Below, piece by piece: positions 29,201-39,565 of a stretch of 64,000 nucleotides of DNA (the first letter of the stretch is position 1; the number at the start of each line of letters is the position of its first letter). The DNA lies in assembly GCF_000003815.2 (NCBI RefSeq), contig NC_049984.1, positions 12,397,186-12,461,185 of the forward strand, read 5' to 3'. Both the position numbers and the translations under genes were made by a program. Under the pieces are notes generated by a model. The model was given only the letters and a program-made list of their open reading frames with translations. It was not told the DNA's origin and ran no database searches. This DNA comes from Branchiostoma floridae. Taxonomy: Eukaryota > Chordata > Leptocardii > Amphioxiformes > Branchiostomatidae.

Positions 29201-32200
29201 GATTAGGCCATGGTGCTGAAGTGCGTAAGACATTGTGTATTCCTGATCGTGATATCGCATGAAAGTAGCACAAATAGTATGTGTTCCCATACCTGCCTAC
29301 TGAATATGAAAATGTAGGTAAAATGTGAGTAAAATACACGCATACGCATACACAGAATTTTGAATTGAGACCTGAAAATGCACGTAAAAAACGACTCTTG
29401 GGAAAAAAGAACCTCTCAATCCGTAGACAAGGAAGGTACTATGAATGTAACCCATGCAGGTTCTGTTATACAACATTCTTGATTTAAAACGCCCATCCAA
29501 AAACAGAGTAGTATCTTGAACAGCACAGGGTGACCCTAATTACCTCTCTACGAGGAAAGCCATGAATACTGCATGAATCCAAATGACCAGAGAACCGATA
29601 ACGATCATATCTACACTGATAACAATGCGTTAAGTGGTAGAACAATTTTCCTACATAATTGTACACAGTGCTAGCAATAAAGTACCCGCATGCATAACTC
29701 CCTCCTCCCGTTAACATCTTTTACGGTTGAGTAAAAAGGGAGTCCTTTTAGCTATTTAACGGGCCAAGTGCACATAGCGTTAACGTTATCCTGCGGTATG
29801 TACAGAACTTTTTCTGCAAACAAATCTCGTGTCTAGTAGTCCTTCCACTAGCCAGACGCCTAGAAGCTTGATGGACATCTCTGAGTCAGCAGGATTTGAA
29901 ACATCGTAATTCTGTTGATTTATGCATGTGTGCTAACATAGACCAATGAGGACTGTCTGTTACCACGGTTAGGAGATTGTAATGATCCATTTCCATGGTG
30001 ACAGAAAATATCCCTGAGTCCTATTGGACTAATTTTCACGGTAAAAAGAATCCTGAGCTCCTTTGTTGGTAGTTCTGGCAATAGGAATGATTTTCTCAAG
30101 TTAATAGAGGTGTATGGCCTCAAGTGCTCGGAGAGGGGGCCCCTGACAAAAGTTTAACATAGAGCATGTGTTATTCATGGCACAAACCAAACTTTCCTGA
30201 TTGCAAGCTTCAAACAGAGTCGGTTATATTTGCATTCAACGACCAGAAACTACCGAGGCGTAGCGAAGAGTACGTGGAAGCTGACTCGTGCGATAAGAAG
30301 GAGTTGTTAAAAACGCTCTCTGGCAAGATGGTATCGCTCCGAGCATCCGTAACCGTATGCATGTTTCATAGGAAAGATATTTGGGAGTTAATGGAGCGAT
30401 CATGTCCAGAGAACATTAGCACAGCCAGACGCTACAGTGTGTAGAAGTTTGGCGTAAAGTGATCTGGCATCTAGTTTACCGTGGGTTGAGCGGACGCTCT
30501 TCGGATCTCTAGGAGCTGTCCGCCGCCAGGGTCAACGTTGGATGGCTACTTACCAGTAAAAGCACTAACGGCCAAAGTTGACCGGAGCGGAGGAGAGTTT
30601 TTGTGCCACGATTTGCAAAGTGCCAGCCCAATCCACGATAGGCTGGAAACCAAGTTACAAATGATACTGCCCATCCCCCGGAGCATACAATCCATTTAGA
30701 GATCAGCAGCGAAATCATGTGATGAAATCCTATAATATCATGGTGTTAGTCGTGAATACAGTGTTAATATAGTGCTAATGTGTACAATTCTGATACGTTT
30801 TGGCGTAGACATATATATCACACAGCAGCAAATCAACCGGAGCATTGAAGCTTAAAAAGGGCAAATTGTCACTAGAATGGAAAGGTATGACAACGTGTGT
30901 GACTTCTTAAGCTTCCTGGATGAGAAATATTTACCAGTTCCGGCAGCAACGTATCACAAATATTCATCGAGGCAAGGCATTTTACAAACACTCATTGGTA
31001 TCTGTACGCTTTTGTTTAACAAATGACCAGCTTACTGCCAGGTTGTGATGTGAGCTATTTTCAGAATGCGTATGGTATGGTTGCAATTTTGTCTTTGGTT
31101 GAAGCTAGATTGGAAATAAATGCATAACAGTACGAAGGGGAATAAAGAAACAGTCTGCCATTTAACGTAACAAGCACCAACGAATAGAATTGAGGGAAGC
31201 TCTGTACACGTTGGATCAATATTATTGCTGTGTTCTTATTTCAGTAATATTCTATTATTTACGGCATAAATACTTATTGTGACCAAATGAATTCATTGTT
31301 AAACAACCTTTGATCGGGCCTCTATTAATTGAATTGTTCACTATCCCTTGTGTCTACAATAGATGATGATTGTCTTGGTTTTTAAGCAATTAATTTTTCC
31401 CCACGTGCTAATATTTGCTTTTTCCGTCTGTGCCATCATTTCATTCATTTGAATAAATTCAACAATAAATTGAAAACCCCCAGAAAGGGAAATTATTAAA
31501 TGGCGGATGACGTTAGTCCCCCTCGAAAGCCATCCCCGATGAGTTACACTGTAGACATGCCAATGAATTTTGCGGTTGTCACGTAGAAGTCATCAGCGAG
31601 CTTGTTGATGATTACAAATTTCCATGCCCATTAGTTCTCAGGATCCAAACTCAACACTGCCAGGCGTGACAGATCCTAATGTACATGTTCACTGATTAAA
31701 TCTGTTAGGTAGCCAATGATCACGTCTAAGGCTCTCGCGATTTATACAGATAAAAGAAATGCACTGCAGTCTAATGCTGTAATGGGCCCGTTAGGACATT
31801 CGTAAGGTCAACGTTTCATTTCTGGTGGAAACATTATCCAATTCTTCTGTGCAAATAGCACCCTAACAGGACAATCAAGGGGCTGGATAGCATGTTAACA
31901 GCGTCAGCTTTTCGTAATGATACGCGAAATTGCCTTTCGTATAATTTAGCCTACTTCAGCACGCAAAGTAAAGATCTATCTGATGTACATTAGAGATTAG
32001 AGCCTGCCTTTTCAACAATACATATGACCTTTCTTCATTTATAAACCTCTGGCCTCATCTATTAGTCTACAAAGCCGCTTAGTGTTCTTTTAACATCGCC
32101 TGAAATGTTCCCGAGTCGTGCTACCTGTGTCTTCCAAGCTGTCGGCTCCCTAGTGTTTTACGTTCCTCCTGTTAATATGTATGCCAGCGATTAGTACTAA

Positions 32201-32228
32201 TTCATGTATTCATAGTATATGTTCACAT
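26261..32228. other. Noncoding, about 6 kb
   Basis: No exon that I can support. It includes the interspersed repeat 27450-27600. A minus-strand donor consensus (CTG|GTAAGTAG near 30552) follows an open frame with a hydrophobic run (LWPLVLLLV), but it has no nearby ATG and no match to known signal exons. Confidence 0.35.
27450..27600 (-). repeat. Interspersed repeat (GACCTCAATAACTA family), copy 2
   Basis: Reverse complement carries GACCTCAATAACTACC, CAAGGATCTTGAGT, AGGTGCAGACAC and CCAAAAACAGTACCC in the same order as 13985-14110. Confidence 0.75.
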
Positions 32229-32477
32229 AGATGTCCCTGTAGCTCAACATGTAGCGTATCCAAACAGTTTAGCTCCTGGCTCCAACTAGATGGTTATTGG
32301 GAGACCCTGGTTCAATCCCGGAAAGGGCATCTCGACTGGGGCTGCATCTGTTTTTCGGAAGGGACGTTCAATCGGTGTCCCGTGTTCGAAGAGGTGCATC
32401 AAAAGCACGTTTAAGGGGGATGGCTATCAACCCCTCCATGTAAAAGTATGCCCTGCTAATGATACAGCAAGGAAACG
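32229..32477 (+). mobile_element. tRNA-derived SINE, family 1, copy 1
   Basis: The tRNA-like head has an A-box-like CTGTAGCTCAACATGTAG and a B box GGTTCAATCCC (32309-32319), followed by a non-tRNA body (GGGGCTGCATCTGTTTTTCG, GTCCCGTGTTCGAAGAGGTG) and a 3' end AAAGTATGCCCTGCTA. It aligns along its length with the minus-strand copy at 58425-58672. The head does not fold into an intact tRNA. Confidence 0.85.
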
Positions 32478-33480
32478 TGCTGTCTATGACAATGGCCACT
32501 TTTACTGACACAAACGAGGCAACCTTTACATACAAAGTTTACGAATGCTGAACCCTGATTGAGAACCTTACTTAATACTTGCCCTTGGTAAGAGTTGTCT
32601 TCAGGGACCACATATGGGCCAAATAAATTGCCTATGCCCTTCACCAGGACCTGTGCTGCCAGAGAAATGTTCGCCTTCACCTTGGTAGAGTTAATAGGAG
32701 CCAGGGGACGTCGACTGTATTACTTTTTCATCGTCTGTTTGCAACAGTCTGATAACTGCTCAGTCAAACTGTCTGTTGGTATTGATTTGGGAGAACCTTA
32801 TATGTCAGTAGGTTTGAACTAAGAAGATAGCTGACCGATTTGCATCGTGTTGCATTTCCGGTTGATTACACATAATGTGCATTTATGTGCATTGAGCATC
32901 AAATGGAACAATAAAACTTATACTAACGATATCAATGGTACCCTTGAGCATAGTATCATCATGAAAATTGGCAATACCCTCTCCATGCAGCTGGTAACTC
33001 TAGGGAAAGAAGTACTTTGTAAAGCAGTTATTAATCATAAACATTCAATTTATGTGTATGTGATTTTTGCATACCCGGGATGTTTTGTTTTCCTGTTGTT
33101 GATTGTGATTATTGTGTTCCATCATTTTGGTGTAATTACACGAACACGTCAACACGCTAATGCAGAAATAATGAGGCTCACCGCTTCCCCGCTGTCCGCG
33201 GATGCTCCAAGTCACCAGACACAGCAGGAAACCTGCGGAAAGAAACACACGTAATTATTTGTAAACAGCTCATTTTTCATTTTGCTACAAGTGCATTTTT
33301 ATTAGAGAAATAATTTTGCCAGCAGGTGTGCTTAATGTATGTTTGAGTGTGGGAGCGTTCTGAATGCTTAACATTGCAAGGCAGAAGTATTAAATAGTAC
33401 ATAACGTCACCCGCCTGTATACACAAAATCTTGCTGAAGGCAGACCGGCATGTAGGCACAACCCTGTCCCTAAATCCTAC
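32478..33480. other. Noncoding
   Basis: No recognised gene. The plus-strand open frame 32847-33254 contains a hydrophobic run but no family signature, and its minus-strand shadow is similar in length. Confidence 0.4.
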
Positions 33481-33509
33481 GAAACGTGCGCACGTTCCTC
33501 AATGACAGA

Positions 33510-33790
33510 TATAGTCCCTTAGCACGTGGTCACATAGGTCGTGCGATCGTCGCACGATTTTGATGCCATAGGATTTTCAAGCAGGCTGTGACAGAACCAA
33601 CCACCGACATGGAACCAAACCAAGACAGTTGAACTTTGCAGGACACGTACATGGCTGTCCATAAAATGCCCGACGTTAGCGAACCTACGATGATCGCACG
33701 ACCTATCTGACCGCGCCCTGAAGATATAGCGTAAGAGTCCCGTCGACCGTCACATACGTCGTGCGATTATCGTACGAACGCAAATCGAGG
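33510..33790. repeat. Repeat with inverted and direct copies of GTCACATANGTCGTGCGAT
   Basis: GTCACATAGGTCGTGCGATC at about 33530, its inverse GATCGCACGACCTATCTGAC at about 33693, and a direct copy GTCACATACGTCGTGCGATT at about 33750. An interior block TTTTCAAGCAGGCTGTGACA at about 33572 recurs inverted near 45500, so the unit is mobile or dispersed. Confidence 0.6.
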
Positions 33791-33817
33791 GCATTCATAG
33801 ATAGCCGCTCACATGTG

Positions 33818-33968
33818 TAGTCTCCAAGCAGACCCTACGGTGCCTTAGAGATAATATCAAAGCTGGCAAAGGAGTATAGCCGGCCAAAGGGAGTCAAATG
33901 GGCACCGGCGCTATACTTGCCAGCTTTGATACTATTTCTAAGTCACCGTAGGGTCTGCTTGGAGACTA
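33818..33968. mobile_element. MITE, CTCCAAGCAG-terminus family, copy 4
   Basis: A 151-bp element: TAGTCTCCAAGCAGACCCTA on the left is mirrored by TAGGGTCTGCTTGGAGACTA on the right. The inner TATCAAAGCTGGC / GCCAGCTTTGATA is shared with copy 2. Flanked by CACATGTG on both sides (33810-33817 and 33969-33976), an 8-bp duplication. Confidence 0.92.
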
Positions 33969-34620
33969 CACATGTGGTCCTCATTTGTTACCGTAATGCT
34001 AACTTGGATCCTAGTGAAAATCGTACGACGTATTTCGACAAAAGCGGTCTCATATGAAGCAATAACATATGCGAAGCCACTTTATGGCTTTCCATATACT
34101 TCAGTGACTAGTGAGTCCTGCACAGCAAATAAGGCCAGTTGTAAGTGCAGATGGTATCTCAGCTTAATTGCATGACCTTCTGTGCAGTGAAGGAGCCCCT
34201 TGACGGCACTCTAGATGTTAAATAACGTACTCTCTGATTGCAGATGCATGTCTATTAACACGGTCAGCAAGGCCAGTCGCTTGGAACTATATACAGTTAC
34301 ATAGTCACTGCCTCCGTTGATATATTGATGTATAGTTATATATGTAACGTTCTCAGTAAAAATTCAGATAATGTCTTTTTTTCACTTGACGAGTAATGTA
34401 TTTGGTATCGTCTCGTTGAGAAATAGAAAATGAAGTGATACCATAGAGCTTTCATGTGTAGCTAACCCCCACGCCTTGGCGGCTTATTAACGCATGTAAA
34501 GATTTGCAGCAGGTGTGAGAGACAACGAGGAAGTTTGACACCCAGCAAATCACATCTTCATTTGTGGTCCCTCATGCCGATCTGGCTGTGTCCTCGACCT
34601 CAGTAAGGTTGTATCTCACT

Positions 34621-34820
34621 GCACATGAGGCACCGGTGCGGCACTGCGGGGATCGAAAAATTACTCGACGAATTTCAAAGCTAAAGAACGAATTTTCTTA
34701 CATTTTGTGTATTTTCTTGTCTATAGTATTATGCAATATGTAAATTATAAAAAGTCAGTACATAACACAACAGTACCACAGTAAACGAACCCCGTAGTGT
34801 CGCACCGGTGCCTCAAGTGC
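34621..34820. mobile_element. MITE with GAGGCACCGGTGCG termini
   Basis: A 31-bp terminal inverted repeat: GCACATGAGGCACCGGTGCG plus GCACTGCGGGG on the left, mirrored by CCCCGTAGTGT plus CGCACCGGTGCCTCAAGTGC on the right with two or three mismatches. The 138-bp AT-rich core is noncoding. Confidence 0.85.
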
Positions 34821-35107
34821 GTACGAGTGTTTGATGGTAACCCCTGAATGAGGAGGGAATGTCCCTTTATTTCTTCCTTCCTTCTTTCTGACACCTTTTT
34901 TCATAAAATGATGTATGCACCGTTGTGTTGTATAGTGTTGCATTTCATTGCATTGTATTGCATAATTGCAGTACATTACGATCCCTGAATGCAGGCAAGA
35001 TACCTATTTCTGTTGTTCAAAAGTAAATAGATGCCTTTGAAGTTTGAACCTTTATAACTTCTGGCCTACATATACATAATATGCTTTACGTATCGTAGCT
35101 TGTTCTG

Positions 35108-35192
35108 CATTGTATTCTGTATTGCATTGTATTGTATTGAATTGTATTGTATTGAATTGTATTGTATTGTATTGCATTGCATGACATTGTAT
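35108..35192. repeat. (ATTGT)n pentanucleotide microsatellite
   Basis: Roughly 17 five-base units, mostly ATTGT with ATTGC and ATTGA variants. A shorter degenerate patch of the same motif lies near 34925-34970. Confidence 0.9.
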
Positions 35193-35529
35193 TATTTTAC
35201 ATTAAGTTCCGTCACTGTAGACAAAACATGTATCCCTGTTGTTTGAAGGAAATACATGAATACCCTTGAAAAGCTGACCTCCCTAAGTTGTGACCTACCG
35301 TATATGCTTACTTCTAATCCCACCCTGACATACAATCGATAGTATATACATCCCTCAGTCACTCCTGATACGTTATTGGGGACGCGCCTGCGACATGTTT
35401 GTATGATTTTATCTGACACAAGGGGCAAGAACATTTATCTTCCACCTGATGAGGATTTACAGTCCTTATCAGAATCAAATCTCTTCAAACTACTGTAAAT
35501 GTCTCTAAGTTAGCGGTGATACATATCCC

Positions 35530-35745
35530 GGTAGAGAGAAAATGGAGTATTCGCGGTAGTTTTGAGTTCACGATGGCGCTACTGTAACATACTGTACAGT
35601 AATGGTAGCACCGGTGCCTTTACGGACAGCCAAGCGGAAACTAGTGACTCGGTAAGGATGCTACTGAAAACCATCGCGAACTTCTTTGTCTCTCAGTACC
35701 ACAGGAACAAAAAAATCGCAAACATAAGATCACCGCGAACTAAAA
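35530..35745. repeat. TTCGCGGT/ACCGCGAA inverted repeat, copy 1
   Basis: Left end GAGTATTCGCGGTAGTTTTG and right end CAAACATAAGATCACCGCGA are inverted relative to each other. The same termini occur at 53670-53845 and in a short form at 59275-59325. Confidence 0.65.
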
Positions 35746-38700
35746 TGCATTTACAATATTATGTTGGACAATTACTTAATGGAGGTAATTGTAGACCTAT
35801 GCCACTTAAACGTCGCAGAACATTTGTAACTAGCATTCACCTCAATTAGATGATACATTGACAACTTGTTGAAATGTCTCTCGGCAAGTAGCGAGCATTT
35901 ATTATTTGCTATGTAGGGTTGGCCTGGGTTGCTGTACCAATTGCCTCCCGGTTTGTTAAAAACGTCGTTTATCTTTAGAGACGCTTCTAAACAGAACAAT
36001 GTACGTCCCAGGTCTAACGATAATGATCAAGTACCAGACAATAGTAGGTACTGCTACGTTGGCGCCACGGAGGCTTTGATAAACACAAGGCGAAGAAAGA
36101 TGCATCTGACAAGCAGGAAATTGGTGTTTGACGTAGTGGTCCAGGAATCATTTTTAGAGACCACCAATCTAACCGCCGTTTCCCGACGCCATCTTGATCT
36201 AGATATGATGACCTTCACCACTGCTAACGCGTGTTGACAAGGTCACCGACTTCAATTCCATCGTTCCTAAACACAGTCCGTCATAATCAAACGCAATACG
36301 TTCCGGACACTTTGCTGTTGCCATGAGTGATAAATCACATGGGAGTAGGAGAGATCACCAAGTCTGAATTGCTTTCGCAAAAATAAATCTCTTTCGCTTG
36401 ATGACGAAGTATACACCTAGTCATTTTCCTGTATACGTCAGAGACAAAAATGAGAATCGTTGCAAATGATCCCAGTCCCATATTTTAGTAGACAACCAAG
36501 TTCAGATCCCCCACTACAAGCCAGTGGTTATCTAGTATCATGTATCTCATTCTTTAGGTTAATCATGTAAGATCAAAATTTGTTTGTCATCATCCCATGC
36601 TTGATCAATTTTGCAACTTAACAACAGCGTTTCTTTGTGTTGTGATAGTTTAATCTGTAACATGCACGTATCATTTGGGTAATCCGTACAGTATTTCTAA
36701 CGCCTAAGTGCGCAATTCCTTGGATGATTGTTGTCTAATCAATAAACTATAAAGATGGTATAAGTTTGAAACAATGCAGGCGACAGAAAGCCCAGCCTCT
36801 CTTGCAAACACCAGACTGGAAACTGCATGTGTGGTCATCACCAAATCTCTTCACGTCTCTCTTAATATTCCAGTTCGTTCGGACCGGACTGATATCAAAT
36901 TCATAACTGTTCCTCACATACGTCCCGGTTGGATGCCCACTGTGCTGTGCAATAGATTTACTTGACCCCTTCCGCTTTGTGAGCTGACCCCACTGGAAAG
37001 TCGCCTCCCTTTCCCCGATGTGGATATACTAATTGCCCACTTTCCCCCGGGTTAAAATCCAACAAAAGGGCGGGTTTCACTCCCTGAGCACATGCGTGTG
37101 CGTCACTTATCGTCGGCACATCGCCCAATCTACACCACCTGTAGATACACGTGAGAGAAGAGGACCGTACAGCTTATCTGTTAATCTTTAAAGTATCTTC
37201 GATGTGTTGATCCCATGATACATACCGCGCCGCCGCTTCTGGTAAATGTCATCAAATGATAACCTAGTTTTGCTCACGGGGAACTCCATTGTAAGCTATA
37301 TATACATATACTCACCCCGTTTCTCCATACATGTGGGTCTTTTTGTGGGAATAGAATAGATTTTTTGACGCAAGAAAAAGTACAACCATCTCCGTAGTCC
37401 GCTTGATAAGCAAGTTTAGGTTGCCGTGAGTAAGTCTTATTCTAATCGGGTAGGCTACCGTAGTTTTCAGTATATTTTCAAATTCTAATAGCAACGTAAT
37501 CTTTTCTGTATTTACCTCTTTTTGCATTGTAACAGTTGTCACAAGTTAAGATATATAAAATATTTGGCAAACGTATACGAACACCGTTTGCCCACTTGTG
37601 CTGTGGTTGGAGGAGCCAATCAGCCGTCATTTCACCCGTATGGCACTGCTGCCACTGAAGCGACCCATGAAATCACAGATCGCCGTCCTCCTCACACTGT
37701 CCCCAGAGACCCACCCATCCGGCTAATTAGTTTGATTCACATCAGGACCACCCGATGCATCTCTCTGTAAACACTTCCTTAGCCGGAGGGACCTTAGCCT
37801 GATTGCCGGACTGTTTCCAGACCAGCGCCTCGGCTCTAGAGCCAACATATGCCCCGAGGGAAATTTTTACCACAGCTTAGACCCTTCACCTGAAAGTCTC
37901 TCATGTTTCTTTCACAACAGCGTCGTTTCTTATCCCTGCTCCTAAGACAGGACACTTCCGCCTAGTGAGGATGATATCAGCTAATGCTCTGCCTGATCCG
38001 ACATCAATTATTCACGCCAGGTTGCTGATAAATTGAGATTGATGACACCCTTGCACATGGGAGGCGTCATGTATTAAAGTCATTATGATCTCGACTTTTT
38101 TTTCGACAGTAAAATCAATGAACTTGACAAGGCCTAATGCTGAATATTATCTTGATATACGCGCCCCTAATATCAAAACTTTCTTCGGCTATTGATGTAA
38201 ATACTTGCATCTATGTATGAAATGAGGAAATAAAAATCATAAATCACAATCATCCATAAAATTCCCCTCGCCCATCTCGTCAATGTAATTGCACTTATAA
38301 ACACGTGCACGATCAATGAAACGTTACAAGAAAATGTGCATAATTCGTAAATGCCTGTTCAGGAATACAAGACCATCAACATTACTTCATTTTATAATTC
38401 CTCCGTTGTTTTTAAGTTGATACATGGTAATTATTTAGATTCTATGTACGAAAATATGAAGTTGCGACGCAAAATCTATATAAACTGAAAAAAGGAAAAC
38501 ATGTGGGCAAATAACTTGTAGGAAACAAATGCTAATCATCGCTGCCTCCCTGCTAGTTAATGTAATTACGACATGCTATATATACATAAAGACTCATTAA
38601 CAAAATTTTAAGCACCTCATCATCAGTTTTATACTACATGATATATCATGACCTTTCCTCTGATGGTAAATAAACCAGAATTAGTTGACTTTGAAATCCC

Positions 38701-39209
38701 GACAGAGCGTGTCGTAATTATACTTTCGGTCCACAATCTATCTTTATGATTTCCACATGCGGTTTCCTCGTGAATGTCGTCAGAAAAGCCTGTCAATCAA
38801 ACGGCAGGACACGGCACGAGCTCCATGATCTAATCACCCATTCCCGGGCGAGGGTGTCAGTCATCAATAACAAATAGTCACCGGCCCGGCATGGCTCTGT
38901 AACCACACACCCTCTCTCCGGGCTGCATACCTCCCTGTCATAGGCAGTTAAATCCTCCAGCAGAAAATTAAACTCAGAAGAATGGGACATTTGGAACGGA
39001 GGGCGCATCAATTGTTGTCGGGTTCGATACTATTCTGGGCAATGTGTGAAGTAACAAACCGCCCGTGTTTAGTAGAGACGAGAAAAAACCTCGCATGAAT
39101 CAGATCATTTACTTCGTTTGGAAGGTTATGGATTATTAGCTACATTTGACATGAATATTTGTTGCGTACAGAATGAAGTTATATTTTGCATAAAGAGGGT
39201 CTTACTTAC

Positions 39210-39565
39210 AACTCCTTACTATCGCCACTCCTTGGTTCATCCCTTGCCGAGCCCGCTGAGGTGCGGAGACGGTTACCGATCGGCGTTCTACAGTCCTTCC
39301 CGGTCCTCTCTCTCTCTCTCTTCCGGCGGTTATGTACCTCCGGTCGCCTGGCCGTACGTCCCGCGGGTTAATAGTGACGTATGAAGCCTCCGGGGTGGTG
39401 CGTCCTTCTGCGAGTCAATCTACAGAAGCGCGGGTAGCTTGTTCTCCTTCGCCGCGGTAAACGTTACACTGCCGCCTCCCGCGCCACGGGTGCGCTCACA
39501 CAACCAACCAATCCACTCCGAGAGAAGGTGACGCCACCTGCTAGCTTCATTTACAGGCAGGCCCT
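39210..39565 (-). promoter_or_regulatory. CpG-rich block with a minus-strand first-exon-like end
   Basis: About 350 bp of GC- and CpG-rich sequence stands out from AT-rich surroundings and carries a (CT)n tract at 39309-39321. On the minus strand it ends in a perfect donor T|GTAAGTAAG (exon end 39210). A minus ATG at 39240 would give MNQGVAIVRS. It could be the 5' exon and promoter of a minus-strand gene, NETO included (a first intron of about 29 kb). However, joining it directly to the 10453 acceptor would create TGA, so either the ATG is a leader ORF or another exon intervenes. Confidence 0.3.

Larger units (their letters stand above)
34821..39209. other. Noncoding, about 4.4 kb
   Basis: No supportable exon. 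Contains a pentanucleotide tract and a copy of the TTCGCGGT repeat. A minus-strand AAGATGGCGTC motif covers an ATG at 36192, with a frame of only seven codons. Confidence 0.35.

Noticed and set aside
30509-30718. Signal-peptide exon for NETO (LWPLVLLLV followed by GTAAGTAG donor)
   Set aside because: The donor is phase 0 in this frame whereas the 10453 acceptor needs phase 1, and no ATG lies close upstream of the hydrophobic run.
32229-32320. Functional tRNA gene (B box GGTTCAATCCC), also at 58590 and 47050
   Set aside because: A-to-B spacing is too long, arms do not pair, and the sequence continues into a body shared between copies: SINE heads.
32847-33254. A 135-residue plus-strand frame with a hydrophobic stretch (GCFVFLLLIVIIVFHH)
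   Set aside because: Simple T-rich DNA gives such runs by chance; no homologous motif, splice site or conservation evidence.
15240-33968. CTCCAAGCAG elements as relatives of ProtoRAG transposons
   Set aside because: Termini do not resemble the RSS-like ends (CACAGTG-type heptamer) and the target duplications are 8-9 bp, not the 5 bp of RAG/Transib elements.
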